DNA of 64,000 nucleotides from Yoonia sp. GTDB taxonomy: Bacteria; Pseudomonadota; Alphaproteobacteria; Rhodobacterales; Rhodobacteraceae. Of this stretch, positions 27,567-36,718 are shown piece by piece. The position numbers and the translations under genes are program-made. The stretch lies in assembly GCA_029252195.1 (NCBI GenBank), contig JAQXBV010000123.1:1-64000 (forward strand), given 5' to 3'. A model generated the notes under the pieces. The model made no database searches, was not told the origin of the DNA, and worked only from the letters and a program-made list of their open reading frames with translations. The stretch's first letter is position 1; each line of letters begins with the position of its first letter.

Positions 27567-28345
27567 TGTTGGCGTTGATTGCAGGCACGGGCGCTTTGCC
27601 GCCGGCTCTCATTGCGGGCCGCTCGGATGTTTATGTCTGCGCGATGGCTGGGTTTCCGCCCGCCGTGCCAGTTAATATCACCTTTCGGATCGAGCATTTG
27701 GGGTCGCTTCTGGCGCATCTCAAGGGGCGGGGTGTGAAAGAGGTTTGCTTTGCGGGCGCGGTCAAGCGTCCCGTGATTGATCCTGCGGCAATTGACGCTG
27801 CCACCGCGCCTTTGGTTCCTGTGATCGCTGGTGCGATTGCTGCAGGCGATGACGGGGCGTTACGCGCGATTATCGGGATTTTCGAGGCGGCCGGATTTGT
27901 CGTGCGTGCGGCGCATGAACTTGCCCCGCACCTCCTTCCCGTTGCGGGTGTGCCGACGCTGCGCAAACCAAACGCTGCGATGATGGCCGAAGCGGTGCTG
28001 GGCCAGCGCGTTTTGATCAAGCTCGGCAAGCGGGATCTCGGGCAGGCCTGCGTCATAGCCCAAGAGGCCTTGGTCGCCCGAGAGGGGCCCGAGGGCACGG
28101 ATGCGATGCTTGCTTCTGTGACGGCTCGGTGCGGTATTTTATTCAAAGGGCCAAAGCCAGATCAGGATCTCCGCGCAGACTTGCCGGTGATCGGGCTGCA
28201 AACCGCGAAGGCGATTGTCGCGGCGGGGCTGGACGGCATCGTGATCACCGCAGGCGGCGTCATGGTGCTTGATATCGACGCGGTAACGGACTGGCTTGAT
28301 GCCCATGACAAGGTGCTTTGGGTCCGTCCGGAGGCAAACGTCTGA
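27566..28345 (+). CDS. lpxI: UDP-2,3-diacylglucosamine pyrophosphatase LpxI
   Basis: LpxI (DUF1009) hydrolyses UDP-2,3-diacylglucosamine to lipid X in alphaproteobacteria, replacing LpxH. The 259-residue protein shows the family start MLALIAGTGALPPALI, a KEVCFAGAVKRP segment, and the conserved GTDAMLASV and PVIGLQTAKAIVAAGLDGI stretches. Its position between lpxA and lpxB with one-base overlaps agrees with a role in lipid A synthesis. Confidence 0.92.
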   Translation: MLALIAGTGALPPALIAGRSDVYVCAMAGFPPAVPVNITFRIEHLGSLLAHLKGRGVKEVCFAGAVKRPVIDPAAIDAATAPLVPVIAGAIAAGDDGALRAIIGIFEAAGFVVRAAHELAPHLLPVAGVPTLRKPNAAMMAEAVLGQRVLIKLGKRDLGQACVIAQEALVAREGPEGTDAMLASVTARCGILFKGPKPDQDLRADLPVIGLQTAKAIVAAGLDGIVITAGGVMVLDIDAVTDWLDAHDKVLWVRPEANV

Positions 28346-29478
28346 TGCGGGTGTTTGTGATCGCAGGCGAGGCCTCTGGCGACAAGCTGGGCGCGGCATT
28401 GATGGCGGGGCTTACGGCGCTTGTGGAGGTCAGCTTTGACGGTGTCGGCGGGCCGCTGATGCAGGCCGAAGGGCTGGAAAGCCGCTTTGACATGGATGAG
28501 CTATCCGTCATGGGGCTGGCCGAGATTCTGCCAAAATACCGCAGCCTGAAAGCGCGCGTGGACCAAATGGCCGCAGCGGTCGTTGCCTCTCAGCCTGACG
28601 TTTTGATTACAATTGATAGCCCCGATTTTGGCCTGCGGGTGGCCAAGATCGTCAAGTCACAGTCCGCTGTGCGCTGTGTGCATTACGTTGCGCCAACAGT
28701 TTGGGCGTGGCGGCCCAAGCGCGCCGCCAAAATGGCCGCGTTTATTGATCAGGTTCTCGCACTCTTCCCGTTCGAGCCGCCCTACATGGAAGCGGCGGGC
28801 ATGCGGTGTGATTTTGTCGGCCATCCAGTGGTGACGGATCAATTGGCCACTGCGCCAGAGGCCGCGGCTTGGGCGGGCGAGGGGCCTTTGGTCCTCGTCT
28901 TGCCGGGCAGTCGGCGCGGCGAGGTCTCGCGGCTTATGGCGCGTTTCGGCCAAGCGGCCGGGCTGATCGCGCAGACCCATCCCAACGCCCGTTTTGTGAT
29001 CCCGACAACAGCGAATGTCACCGCATTGGTGCAAGATCAGGTCCGGTCGTGGCCTGTCGCGGCACAGGTGTTGCCCGCAGAGGCCAAGGCCGAAAAGCGG
29101 GGGGTTTTTCGCGCGGCGGATGTCGCCTTGGCGGCCTCCGGCACAGTGTCTTTGGAATTGGCCGCCAATGATACGCCGATGGTCATCGCCTATGATATGG
29201 CGTGGCTTAGCCGCATTATCATCAGCCGCATGTTGTTTGTGGATACGGTCACGCTGGTCAATTTGGTCAGTGAGACCCGCGTCATCCCCGAGTTTATCGG
29301 TAAGGATTGCCAGCCCGCACCCATTGCGGCGGCGGTCTTGGATGTGCTGGCTGATCCGTCACGCCAACACGCGGCCATGGCGGTTACGATGGCGCGCTTG
29401 GGGCAAGGTGCCGAAGCCCCCGGACTGCGGGCGGCTAAGGCCGTTTTGGACGGGATAAGAGGCGCCCGTTCAAAATAA
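28345..29478 (+). CDS. lpxB: Lipid-A-disaccharide synthase
   Basis: LpxB, a membrane-associated glycosyltransferase of the GT19 family, joins lipid X and UDP-diacylglucosamine. The 377-residue protein begins MRVFVIAGEASGDKLGA and carries HYVAPTVWAWRPKRA, LPGSRRGEV and ASGTVSLELA. The frame is open from 28318, but the ATG at 28345 overlaps the lpxI stop by one base and matches the family start. Its 3' end overlaps the convergent EamA gene by 44 bp. Confidence 0.94.
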   Translation: MRVFVIAGEASGDKLGAALMAGLTALVEVSFDGVGGPLMQAEGLESRFDMDELSVMGLAEILPKYRSLKARVDQMAAAVVASQPDVLITIDSPDFGLRVAKIVKSQSAVRCVHYVAPTVWAWRPKRAAKMAAFIDQVLALFPFEPPYMEAAGMRCDFVGHPVVTDQLATAPEAAAWAGEGPLVLVLPGSRRGEVSRLMARFGQAAGLIAQTHPNARFVIPTTANVTALVQDQVRSWPVAAQVLPAEAKAEKRGVFRAADVALAASGTVSLELAANDTPMVIAYDMAWLSRIIISRMLFVDTVTLVNLVSETRVIPEFIGKDCQPAPIAAAVLDVLADPSRQHAAMAVTMARLGQGAEAPGLRAAKAVLDGIRGARSK

Positions 29479-30340
29479 GCAGGCCCACGGCAAGGATGCC
29501 AAAGCCGATGTAGGCGTTGAGCGAAAGAGCCTCGCCCAAGGTCACAGCGCCAAGGATGATGGCGACAGGGGCCACGGTGAGCGTCACAAGCATCAGGTTG
29601 CCCGACCCCGCCAAAGCCAACACGCGGTAATAGAGCAGATAGGCCACGGCGGTTGCGATGATGGCGTAATAGGCGATGGCGAGCCATGTGTGCAGGGTCA
29701 GATCCAGAGAGATCGGACCTTCGACGATCCATGCCATGGGGATCGTGATCACGCTTGCGCCGGTGACCATGCCCGCAGCGGCGACTTGCGGCTTGAGGTG
29801 CCCGATCGTCTTGCGCGCCCAGACGCCCGCGAGTGCATAGGACATGGTGCCGCCGATCACGGCCAGTTGTGCGATGCTCCGCAGGTCAAACTGGGCGAGG
29901 TATTGCAGGCCGATGGCTGTCGCGACCCCGATAAAGCCGAGAGTGACACCCAATCCTTTGCGCCAGCTGAGTTTCTCATCCACGAAGAAAACGGCTGCAA
30001 AGATCACGCCGAAGATGGCCGTCGAGGCATTCAGGATCGCCGTCAGCCCCGTTTCAATATGCAACTGCGCCCAAGCCATCAGCGAAAACGGGATCACGTT
30101 GTTCAAAAGCCCCATCACGAGGAAGGCCGCCCAAATGCGCGGCTCGCGCGGGATGTCGAGCTTGCGGGCAAAGATATACCCCCACAGGATCAGCATCGCC
30201 CAGCCTGTACGGTGCGCCACAGCGGTCAGCGGTCCGATTTCGGCCAAAGCGACATGGACTGACAGGAATGATCCGCCCCAGATAAAGGAGAGGATTATGA
30301 GAAGCAGCCACGCGTGGGCGGAGATGGTTTTTTGGGTCAT
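29435..30340 (-). CDS. EamA/DMT-family transporter
   Basis: The 301-residue inner-membrane protein has about ten hydrophobic helices arranged as two EamA repeats (roughly residues 10-140 and 155-290). The repeat signatures include FIWGGSFLSVHVAL near the start and the VAYLLYYRVLALAG segment in the second half. Members export small metabolites or amino acids; the substrate cannot be read from the sequence. It lies downstream of the FadL-type gene, after that gene's terminator. Confidence 0.88.
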   Translation of the reverse strand: MTQKTISAHAWLLLIILSFIWGGSFLSVHVALAEIGPLTAVAHRTGWAMLILWGYIFARKLDIPREPRIWAAFLVMGLLNNVIPFSLMAWAQLHIETGLTAILNASTAIFGVIFAAVFFVDEKLSWRKGLGVTLGFIGVATAIGLQYLAQFDLRSIAQLAVIGGTMSYALAGVWARKTIGHLKPQVAAAGMVTGASVITIPMAWIVEGPISLDLTLHTWLAIAYYAIIATAVAYLLYYRVLALAGSGNLMLVTLTVAPVAIILGAVTLGEALSLNAYIGFGILAVGLLILNGRLLSRPKRP

Positions 30341-30390
30341 GTGGATGTGTTGCCTGTGTCAGCGCAATCTTCAACCCGTTTCCTGCGCAA

Positions 30391-30419
30391 CAAAAAAGCC
30401 CCGCCATGGTGACGGGGCT
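30391..30419 (-). terminator. Rho-independent terminator after the FadL-type gene
   Basis: On the minus strand AGCCCCG and CGGGGCT form a seven-base-pair stem (30397-30403 with 30413-30419) and a run of six T follows (30391-30396 as A on the plus strand). It starts about 25 bases after the FadL-type stop and separates it from the EamA gene. Confidence 0.88.
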
Positions 30420-30443
30420 CTTTAAGTGATCAAAGCCTGTGGC

Positions 30444-31529
30444 TTAGTAGGTGTAAGCGACCTTCAGGCCGATTGCGACGGCAGAGTTGTCGGCGAATTC
30501 AGCGCCGATTCCCTCGGTTGTTGCATCGCCCGCGATGATGTAGCGGACACCACCTGTCAACTCGATGCCATTGGGCATCGTGTATGTGCCGCCCACAGAA
30601 ACCGACGTATAGCCATCGGTTGGGGACAGGTTGCTGGACAAACCGCCCTGTGCCTCTTCATAGCCTACGGAAATCGCGCCAGAGAATGTGTCAGAGAATT
30701 TGCGACCAACACCCAAAGTATAGGTCAACACGTCTTGGTCCCAAGTCACCAGATCGCCCGCGATTGTGTCGGTGATGTTGCCTTCACTCCACTCAGCCCA
30801 ACGGACCGAACCGAAAACCAATGTGTTCGCTGCAACGCCTGACTGGAAATCCAAGTTTACGGATTGTGGCATTGTCGCGTTCATATCACCGAGGCTACCG
30901 TCAAGATTAAGTTCGACCGCGCTGCTATAGGTTAAAGCCACGCGCAGTGCGATATCTTTACGCTCGTAGGCTGCACCAGCAACATAACCTGCGCCCGACC
31001 CTGCAGAGTAGGTTGATGAATATTGCGGAACACCACTTACAACCGCGGTGTAGTGACCGCTCGCCGTCAGGTAACGTGGACCAAAGTGCACGCTCAGGTT
31101 TTCGTTAAATTTGTAGCGGCCAACAGCGGTGATTGACGCTGTTTTCACTTGGGCACTGGACCCAATGGTCTGGCTTGCGATGCCTGCGAGCGGATAATTC
31201 AATTCATCGTAGGTCACATCGGCACCAAATGGCTGGTCGGCGATCAAGGCCAAGGACACTTTGTCATTGACGTCTGTTTTGAACGCAAAGCCGGCAGAGC
31301 CGTAGCTTGATGCGACGTTGCCGGAGCCGAGCTCAAGACCAGCAGCAGGACCGGCAGGCACAGTAAACACGCCCGACACAGAAGGTGTCACATAGCCGTA
31401 GCTGAGTTCTACATATTTGCCGTCTTCGAAGATCGCGCCGATGCTTTGGCCCGAACGGTCGATGCCACCAGCGGTTGCGGCGGTTGTTGTGAGCATCAGT
31501 GCTGCACCAACGGTCAGAAAGTTCTTCAT
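30444..31529 (-). CDS. FadL/OmpP1-type outer membrane transport protein
   Basis: The 361-residue protein has a signal peptide (MKNFLTVGAALMLTTTAATA) and many alternating amphipathic strands ending in an aromatic residue (LKVAYTY), typical of an outer-membrane barrel. The overall pattern fits the FadL/TodX (OmpP1) family, which passes hydrophobic compounds such as fatty acids or aromatics; it is shorter than E. coli FadL (about 420-446 residues). It stands alone between a terminator and an intergenic region holding a perfect CtrA-type site (31583-31597), so cell-cycle or CtrA-linked control is a reasonable hypothesis. Confidence 0.82.
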   Translation of the reverse strand: MKNFLTVGAALMLTTTAATAGGIDRSGQSIGAIFEDGKYVELSYGYVTPSVSGVFTVPAGPAAGLELGSGNVASSYGSAGFAFKTDVNDKVSLALIADQPFGADVTYDELNYPLAGIASQTIGSSAQVKTASITAVGRYKFNENLSVHFGPRYLTASGHYTAVVSGVPQYSSTYSAGSGAGYVAGAAYERKDIALRVALTYSSAVELNLDGSLGDMNATMPQSVNLDFQSGVAANTLVFGSVRWAEWSEGNITDTIAGDLVTWDQDVLTYTLGVGRKFSDTFSGAISVGYEEAQGGLSSNLSPTDGYTSVSVGGTYTMPNGIELTGGVRYIIAGDATTEGIGAEFADNSAVAIGLKVAYTY

Positions 31530-31582
31530 GTCTCCATCCCTGTCATGAAATTTCGTTAGGAGAGACTAGAGAAGTAAGTCGG

Positions 31583-31597
31583 TTAACGGTCAATTAA
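31583..31597. promoter_or_regulatory. Perfect CtrA-type binding site (TTAA-N7-TTAA)
   Basis: TTAACGGTCAATTAA matches the alphaproteobacterial CtrA consensus exactly, 54 bp upstream of the FadL-type start. It was the only exact match I noticed in an intergenic region of the window. Binding and direction of control are inferred from the motif alone. Confidence 0.55.
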
Positions 31598-31648
31598 TAA
31601 CGCGGCGTCATTCCTTACGAAGGCCAAAAGCGTCACAAAAATACACTG

Positions 31649-32515
31649 CTATCTGCCTGATTTCGCCTGTCCGAATGCGATATTGAGGTAATTGCCAAAG
31701 AAAATCAGAGCTCCACCAAGGAAGATCAGCACGTCGACCGGCTCGTTGTAAAGGATGATTCCCACAACGGCGATCACTGGCAGCCGCGCGAAATCGATGG
31801 GCATCACGATTGATGCAGGCGCGATGGAAAGCGCTTTGGTCATGCAGAAATGCGCAATCAGCCCCGCGACCCCGATCAAGATGACCCAAGGCAGCGTTTG
31901 TGCGTTGGGCAAAGCGATGTCTCCGTCGAATCCTGCGAAGATCAACCCAAAGGCGCCTTGGATCGTGGTGAGGAAAAACATGATGCAGGTTATCGTTTCG
32001 GTGCGGGTCAATTTACGCGTCGCAATGGCGGTGAGTGCAAAGGCAATGGCGCAAAGTGCAGCGGCGACGATGCCCGCGTTGAGCGCATTGGGATCAGGTC
32101 GCGCCACGATCAGGATCCCGACAAACCCCATAAGGGCCGCAATACCCCCGATCTTTGTGATCCGTTCCCCCAAAAGGAGAGGTGACAGGATGATGACCCA
32201 AATCGGTGTCGTAAACTCCAGCGCGAAAACCTGCGCCACAGGGATCACGGTGATGGCATAAAACCACAGGTTTTGGCCCGTGAAGTGGGCTGCGTTGCGC
32301 ATCAGATGCAAGCGGAGCTTGTCAGGGCGGATTTGACCCAGCGTGCCTGCAAATGACCCCGCGACAAGGACGATCAAAATGCCGACCAAGGATCGGTAAA
32401 GCATGATTTCGAATGTATCGAGATTGCTGGCCGCTGCCCGCCCCGCCACGGCCATAGAGGTGAAGGCCGTAATCGCGCCGATCATCCAGAGTGCCGCTCG
32501 CAAAGTATGTGTCAT
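31649..32515 (-). CDS. EamA/DMT-family transporter
   Basis: This second ten-helix EamA exporter is 288 residues from the ATG at 32515 (MTHTLRAALWMIGAIT). A longer frame to 32590 would run into guaA, whose stop is at 32547, so it is not used. Two EamA repeats are visible, with FALEFTTPIWVIILSPLLLGER ending the first half and the SIAPASIVMPIDFARLP segment in the second. In related proteins this class resembles RhaT/YdcZ-like or S-adenosylmethionine uptake carriers, but the substrate here is unknown. It lies 31 bp after guaA and may be co-transcribed. Confidence 0.85.
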   Translation of the reverse strand: MTHTLRAALWMIGAITAFTSMAVAGRAAASNLDTFEIMLYRSLVGILIVLVAGSFAGTLGQIRPDKLRLHLMRNAAHFTGQNLWFYAITVIPVAQVFALEFTTPIWVIILSPLLLGERITKIGGIAALMGFVGILIVARPDPNALNAGIVAAALCAIAFALTAIATRKLTRTETITCIMFFLTTIQGAFGLIFAGFDGDIALPNAQTLPWVILIGVAGLIAHFCMTKALSIAPASIVMPIDFARLPVIAVVGIILYNEPVDVLIFLGGALIFFGNYLNIAFGQAKSGR

Positions 32516-32546
32516 CAGGATTTCTCGCCGCTCGGAATTAGCAGCC

Positions 32547-34106
32547 TTATTCCCACTCAATCGTCCCGGGAGGTTTCGATGTGATGTCATAGGTCACGCG
32601 ATTGATCCCTTGCACCTCGTTGATGATTCGCGTGGCGGTTTCGCCCAAGAATTCATGGGTGAAGGGGTAATAATCGGCCGTCATCCCGTCCACGGACGTT
32701 ACTGCGCGCAAGGCACAGGCGAAGTCGTAAGTGCGCCCGTCGCCCATGACGCCAACCGTGCGCACCGGCAGAATGGCAACAAAGGCTTGCCAGATTTCGT
32801 CATAAAGACCGTGCTTGCGGATTTGGTCGATGTAAACGGCGTCGGCCTTGCGCAGGATTTCCAGCTTTTCGGAGGTAATTTCCCCCGGGCAACGGATCGC
32901 CAGACCCGGACCAGGAAAAGGGTGACGCCCGATAAAGGATTTCGGCAGGCCAAGCTCGACGCCCAGCGCGCGGACCTCATCTTTGAACAGTTCGCGCAGG
33001 GGTTCCACGAGTTTGAGACCCATCTTCTCAGGCAGACCGCCCACGTTGTGGTGGCTTTTGATGGTCACGGAAGGGCCACCAGAAAAGCTAACGCTTTCAA
33101 TCACATCGGGGTAAAGTGTCCCTTGGGCAAGGAACTCTGCGCCTTCAATCGTATTGGCGTGTTTCTGGAACACGTCGATGAAAAGGCGGCCAATGATCTT
33201 GCGCTTGGTTTCAGGGTCCGACTGGCCCTCAAGCTCGCCCATGAAAAGGTCGCGCTCGTCGGCATAAATCAGCGGAATATTGTAATTCTCGCGGAACATT
33301 TTGAGGACTTCTTCGGCCTCGCCTTGGCGCAGCAGGCCGTTATTGACGAAAACGCAGGTCAACTGATCGCCGATCGCTTCGTGAATCAGCACAGCCGCCA
33401 CGGACGAATCGACGCCGCCAGACAGACCGCAGATCACCTGCTTGTCGCCAACCTGCTCGCGAATCGCTGCAATGGCTTGCTCGCGGTAGGCGCCCATCGT
33501 CCAGTCGCCCGAAAAGCCCGCGAGTTTAATGAAGTTCTCGTAGAGTTTCGCACCGTTTGGCGTGTGGTGCACCTCTGGGTGGAACTGCACGGCATAGAAA
33601 TGGCGCGACACATCGGCGGTAATCGCAAACGGTGCATTGGGCGAGGTGCCATAGACCTCAAAGCCGGGAGCAATCTCGGAGACATGGTCGCCGTGGCTCA
33701 TCCAGACTTGTTCTTTTCCTTCGCTAAACCAACCCTTTAGGAGGGGAAGTTCATTTACTGGCGTAACAAAAGCACGGCCAAATTCGGCGGTGCCATGGCC
33801 GCGATCAACCTGTCCGCCAAGTTGCTGCATCATGGTTTGCTGACCATAGCAGATGCCCAGAACAGGCACGCCCATGGTGAACACCTCAGCCGCAGCACGC
33901 GGGCTGCCTTCGCGTGTGACGCTATCGGGACCGCCCGAGAGGATCACTGCCTTTGGCGCAAAATCGGCCAGAAAGGCGTTGGTCACGCTCTGATAAGGGT
34001 GAATTTCACAATAGACATTCAGCTCGCGAAGCCTGCGCGCAATAAGCTGCGTTACCTGGCTGCCGAAGTCGATGATAAGGAGGCGTTCGTGCGATTGTAT
34101 ATCCAT
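32547..34106 (-). CDS. guaA: GMP synthase (glutamine-hydrolysing)
   Basis: GuaA converts XMP to GMP using ATP and glutamine. The 519-residue protein has an N-terminal class I glutamine amidotransferase with nucleophile Cys86 (GICYGQQ) and a FHPEV His/Glu pair. A PP-loop ATPase ([10 protein letters not shown]) follows, then the C-terminal dimerisation domain ending KPPGTIEWE. The open frame reaches 34304, but the ATG at 34106 ([17 protein letters not shown]) matches the family start; upstream codons overlap the divergent MttB-family gene. Confidence 0.96.
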   Translation of the reverse strand: MDIQSHERLLIIDFGSQVTQLIARRLRELNVYCEIHPYQSVTNAFLADFAPKAVILSGGPDSVTREGSPRAAAEVFTMGVPVLGICYGQQTMMQQLGGQVDRGHGTAEFGRAFVTPVNELPLLKGWFSEGKEQVWMSHGDHVSEIAPGFEVYGTSPNAPFAITADVSRHFYAVQFHPEVHHTPNGAKLYENFIKLAGFSGDWTMGAYREQAIAAIREQVGDKQVICGLSGGVDSSVAAVLIHEAIGDQLTCVFVNNGLLRQGEAEEVLKMFRENYNIPLIYADERDLFMGELEGQSDPETKRKIIGRLFIDVFQKHANTIEGAEFLAQGTLYPDVIESVSFSGGPSVTIKSHHNVGGLPEKMGLKLVEPLRELFKDEVRALGVELGLPKSFIGRHPFPGPGLAIRCPGEITSEKLEILRKADAVYIDQIRKHGLYDEIWQAFVAILPVRTVGVMGDGRTYDFACALRAVTSVDGMTADYYPFTHEFLGETATRIINEVQGINRVTYDITSKPPGTIEWE

Positions 34107-34246
34107 GACGCGTTTTAGACGGGGACATGGCAGGTGTGCAAGAGTGTGCAATGTCGCTTTTGCGCCCCAAGTGGCGTTAATTTCGCAAGGCGCGGCGCGG
34201 TCTCGTCGTATCACAGCCGCAAGTAATTGAATTTGGGAGAAGTCGT

Positions 34247-35797
34247 ATGTCTGAGGCACAAGAAAATACAGGTCGTCGCGCTCGCGGGGGCGGTGGTGCG
34301 GCACGGCGTGCAGAACGCACAGCCGTCAGCGTCGAGACTGCGAAATACATCGAGCGGAATATTCCGAACTATGAAGTTCTGGACGAGGCCGCGCTGGAAA
34401 TCATCGAGCGCAACGCCGAGACCGTTCTGGCCGAGATCGGCGTAAACTTTGTCGACAGCCCTGAGGCGCTGGAGCGGTGGCGCTCTGTTGGTGCCGAGAT
34501 TGACGGCGAGCGTGTGCGAATCCCCCGCGGTCTGGCACGCAAATTGTGCGCAACAGCGCCTGCGACCTTTACACAGCATGCCCGCAACCCCGAGCGGAAT
34601 GTCGTCATCGGTGGCAAAAACCTTGTTCTTGCCCCAGTTTACGGCCCGCCATTCGTGCGCGATGCCGAAGGTGGCCGCCGTTATGCAACCATGGCCGATT
34701 TCGAAAAATTCGTGAAGCTTGGCTATATGTCCAAGTGGTTGCACCATTCGGGCGGCACGGTCTGCGAGCCGACAGATGTTCCGGTGAACAAGCGTCACCT
34801 TGATATGCTTTTGGCCCACATGACCTTGTCCGACAAGCCATTCATGGGCTCGGTCACAGAGCCAAGCCGTGCGCAGGATTCGGTTGATATGTGCGGCATT
34901 CTGTTTGGCGAAGAGTTCGTTCAAAACAACACTGTCATGACCTCTCTGATCAACATCAACAGCCCGATGACGTTCGACAGCATCATGATGGGTGCTTTGG
35001 AAGTGTTTGCGAAAAACAACCAAGCCTCGATCATTTCGCCGTTTATCGTGGGTGGTGCGATGGCGCCTGTGTCTGTTGCTGGCACATTGACCCAAGTTAT
35101 GGCCGAGTGCCTTGCTGGTATCGCTTATAGCCAGATCATCCGTCCGGGTGCGCCTGTGATCATGGGGGCATTCGTGACCTCGATCGACATGAACTCTGGC
35201 GCGCCGACATTCGGCACACCAGAAGCCGCGCATATCACCTACGGCGTAGGGCAGTTGGCCCGCCGCTTGGGCGTGCCTTACCGCTCTGCGGGCTCGTTCT
35301 GCGGCTCCAAGCTGCCAGACGCGCAAGCGGCCTATGAGACCTCAAACAGCCTTCAGATGGGTCTGCTGTCCGGTGTGAATTTCATGCTGCACGCATGCGG
35401 TTGGCTCGAGGGCGGATTGGTGGCTTCGTTCGAAAAGTTCGTAATGGACGCAGACCAATTGGGCACGCTGCACCACTTTGCACGCGGTGTGGACATGTCC
35501 GAGAACGGTCAGGCGATGGGCGCGATAGCGGAAGTGGGCCCAAGCGGCCATTACCTCGGGTGCGAGCATACGCAGGCCAACTTCAAGTCGGCGTTCTGGC
35601 GGTCTGACCTGTTCGACTACAAGCCATTCGAGACATGGGACGAGGAAGGCGCACGCGATACGCAAGCGCTTGCCTCGATCCGCGTCAAAAAGATGATCAA
35701 CACCTACCAGCAGCCGCACCTCGACCCAGAGATCGAGGCGCGTTTGCGGGCCTATGTGGCCGAGAAGAAAGCGAGCATGCCTGACGCCTTCATGTAG
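34247..35797 (+). CDS. MttB-family (trimethylamine/betaine) methyltransferase, without pyrrolysine
   Basis: The 516-residue protein belongs to the MttB superfamily (COG5598), which moves a methyl group from a quaternary or tertiary amine to a corrinoid protein. A basic, glycine-rich head of about 35 residues precedes the TIM-barrel-like body ([20 protein letters not shown] onward). There is no in-frame UAG, so it is not a pyrrolysine enzyme; relatives of this kind include glycine-betaine methyltransferases. No corrinoid protein gene lies next to it, so the substrate and methyl acceptor remain open. GGGAGAAG lies just before the ATG. Its 3' end abuts the convergent, frameshifted DUF6477-like gene. 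Confidence 0.85.
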   Translation: MSEAQENTGRRARGGGGAARRAERTAVSVETAKYIERNIPNYEVLDEAALEIIERNAETVLAEIGVNFVDSPEALERWRSVGAEIDGERVRIPRGLARKLCATAPATFTQHARNPERNVVIGGKNLVLAPVYGPPFVRDAEGGRRYATMADFEKFVKLGYMSKWLHHSGGTVCEPTDVPVNKRHLDMLLAHMTLSDKPFMGSVTEPSRAQDSVDMCGILFGEEFVQNNTVMTSLININSPMTFDSIMMGALEVFAKNNQASIISPFIVGGAMAPVSVAGTLTQVMAECLAGIAYSQIIRPGAPVIMGAFVTSIDMNSGAPTFGTPEAAHITYGVGQLARRLGVPYRSAGSFCGSKLPDAQAAYETSNSLQMGLLSGVNFMLHACGWLEGGLVASFEKFVMDADQLGTLHHFARGVDMSENGQAMGAIAEVGPSGHYLGCEHTQANFKSAFWRSDLFDYKPFETWDEEGARDTQALASIRVKKMINTYQQPHLDPEIEARLRAYVAEKKASMPDAFM

Positions 35798-36082
35798 GGC
35801 GTGAGCTGGCCGCAAAGTTCTGCGCTTCGGCCATAATAGCAATGATTACATCGACATGGCGGGCCACTGAATAAGTGGCCTGCTTTTCTTTGCGCGCGTC
35901 ATTCAGCATCGATTCGATGTCGAGCAGCGCCATAAGGGCAGGGGCGGGGCGCGGTTGATCTCGGATTTCAGAATCTGCTTGAGATGGGTGTTGCGCACAT
36001 AGTCATCGAGGCCAAATCGGGCCGCCTTGATCAGCAGTTCAGGGCGGCGAAGTTTGGCAACGCGTGTTTGAATATCGAGCAT
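35790..36082 (-). pseudogene. DUF6477-like gene broken by a one-base frameshift
   Basis: From ATG 36082, seven bases after AAGGA, the frame encodes MLDIQTRVAKLRRPELLIKA and continues through RFGLDDYVRNTHLKQIL to about 35945. It then runs off into unrelated codons and a stop. The adjacent frame picks up exactly there with LMALLDIESMLNDARKEKQ, then ATYSVARHVDVIIAIMAEAQ, ending at TGA 35792-35790. Joined, the two give a ~97-residue protein of the length and pattern I associate with DUF6477. One base appears to be missing in the C-rich run near 35937-35952. The span of 293 bases is consistent with this. The normal function of DUF6477 proteins is unknown. Confidence 0.65.
35862..35880 (+). terminator. 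Hairpin downstream of the MttB-family gene, inside the convergent gene
   Basis: GGCCACT (35862-35868) pairs with AGTGGCC (35874-35880) around a five-base loop and is followed by TGCTTTTCTTT. It could end the MttB-family transcript 65 bp past its stop, while lying within the 3' part of the minus-strand DUF6477-like reading frame. Confidence 0.5.
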
Positions 36083-36325
36083 GATGTGGTCCTTTTGCGA
36101 GCAGTCATTGCCAGAAACCTACACGGGCTTTTCACCTGTTGCTCAAACCGCCCGTCAACCGTTCGGTGTGCACGGATTTATTTAGGATTTGGAAACAATA
36201 GTGAGTGGAGTTGGAAACAATTAACTTTTGAGCAACCAAAACACGCTTAGGTTGTAAAAGTGATATTTGGCTCCGTTGTTATATGTTTTTGGTCTTTGAG
36301 AGATGAGTACCACGAGGTTTAGGAC

Positions 36326-36682
36326 ATGCAGGACACACTACCTACAGCAAGACCGAACCCGCTGCCGGCCTGGGTTCCTCAAGCTGTGGCCCACTATCTT
36401 GCCCACACAGAACGTGGGTGCTCAATTCGAGAGCTGGCGCGCAAACACGCCTTTCATCCCTCGACAATTTTACGCCAAGTGCGCCGCTACGAGGCGCGCC
36501 GCGATGATCCATTGATCGACGCGGCGCTCACGGCGCTTTCACTGGCGGCTCACGGACATCAGAAAGCTCGAACGAAGGAAACCAACGATATGACGTTTGT
36601 ACAGCGCAAGGGGGGGGCTCCATCGGAAGGCCTATCAAAGGAGCGTATTGATCAGGAGGCGAAGCGGATTTTGTTGCGCTAA
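36326..36682 (+). pseudogene. DUF6456-like helix-turn-helix protein, N-terminal part (ended by in-frame TAA)
   Basis: This 118-residue piece contains a helix-turn-helix (CSIRELARKHAFHPSTILRQ, then VRRYEARRDDP) of the type found at the start of DUF6456-domain proteins of Rhodobacteraceae. The frame stops at TAA 36680-36682, yet the same frame continues without interruption as SEPGAVLAVAREMETAVVVR into the next piece. In homologues I recall, the text around the stop reads like RILRRLCEPGAVLAVARDME, so the stop stands in for one residue of a conserved stretch. It is divergent from the frameshifted DUF6477-like gene across 243 bp, in which I see promoters only by expectation. Confidence 0.65.
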
Positions 36683-36718
36683 AGCGAACCTGGCGCCGTT
36701 CTTGCGGTCGCGCGCGAG

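Noticed and set aside
32403-33740. 445-codon open frame on the plus strand
   Set aside because: It is antisense to guaA, whose motifs are complete; no homology-like features are seen in this frame.
34211-35326. 371-codon open frame on the minus strand
   Set aside because: It is antisense to the MttB-family gene and is His/Arg-rich without recognisable domains.
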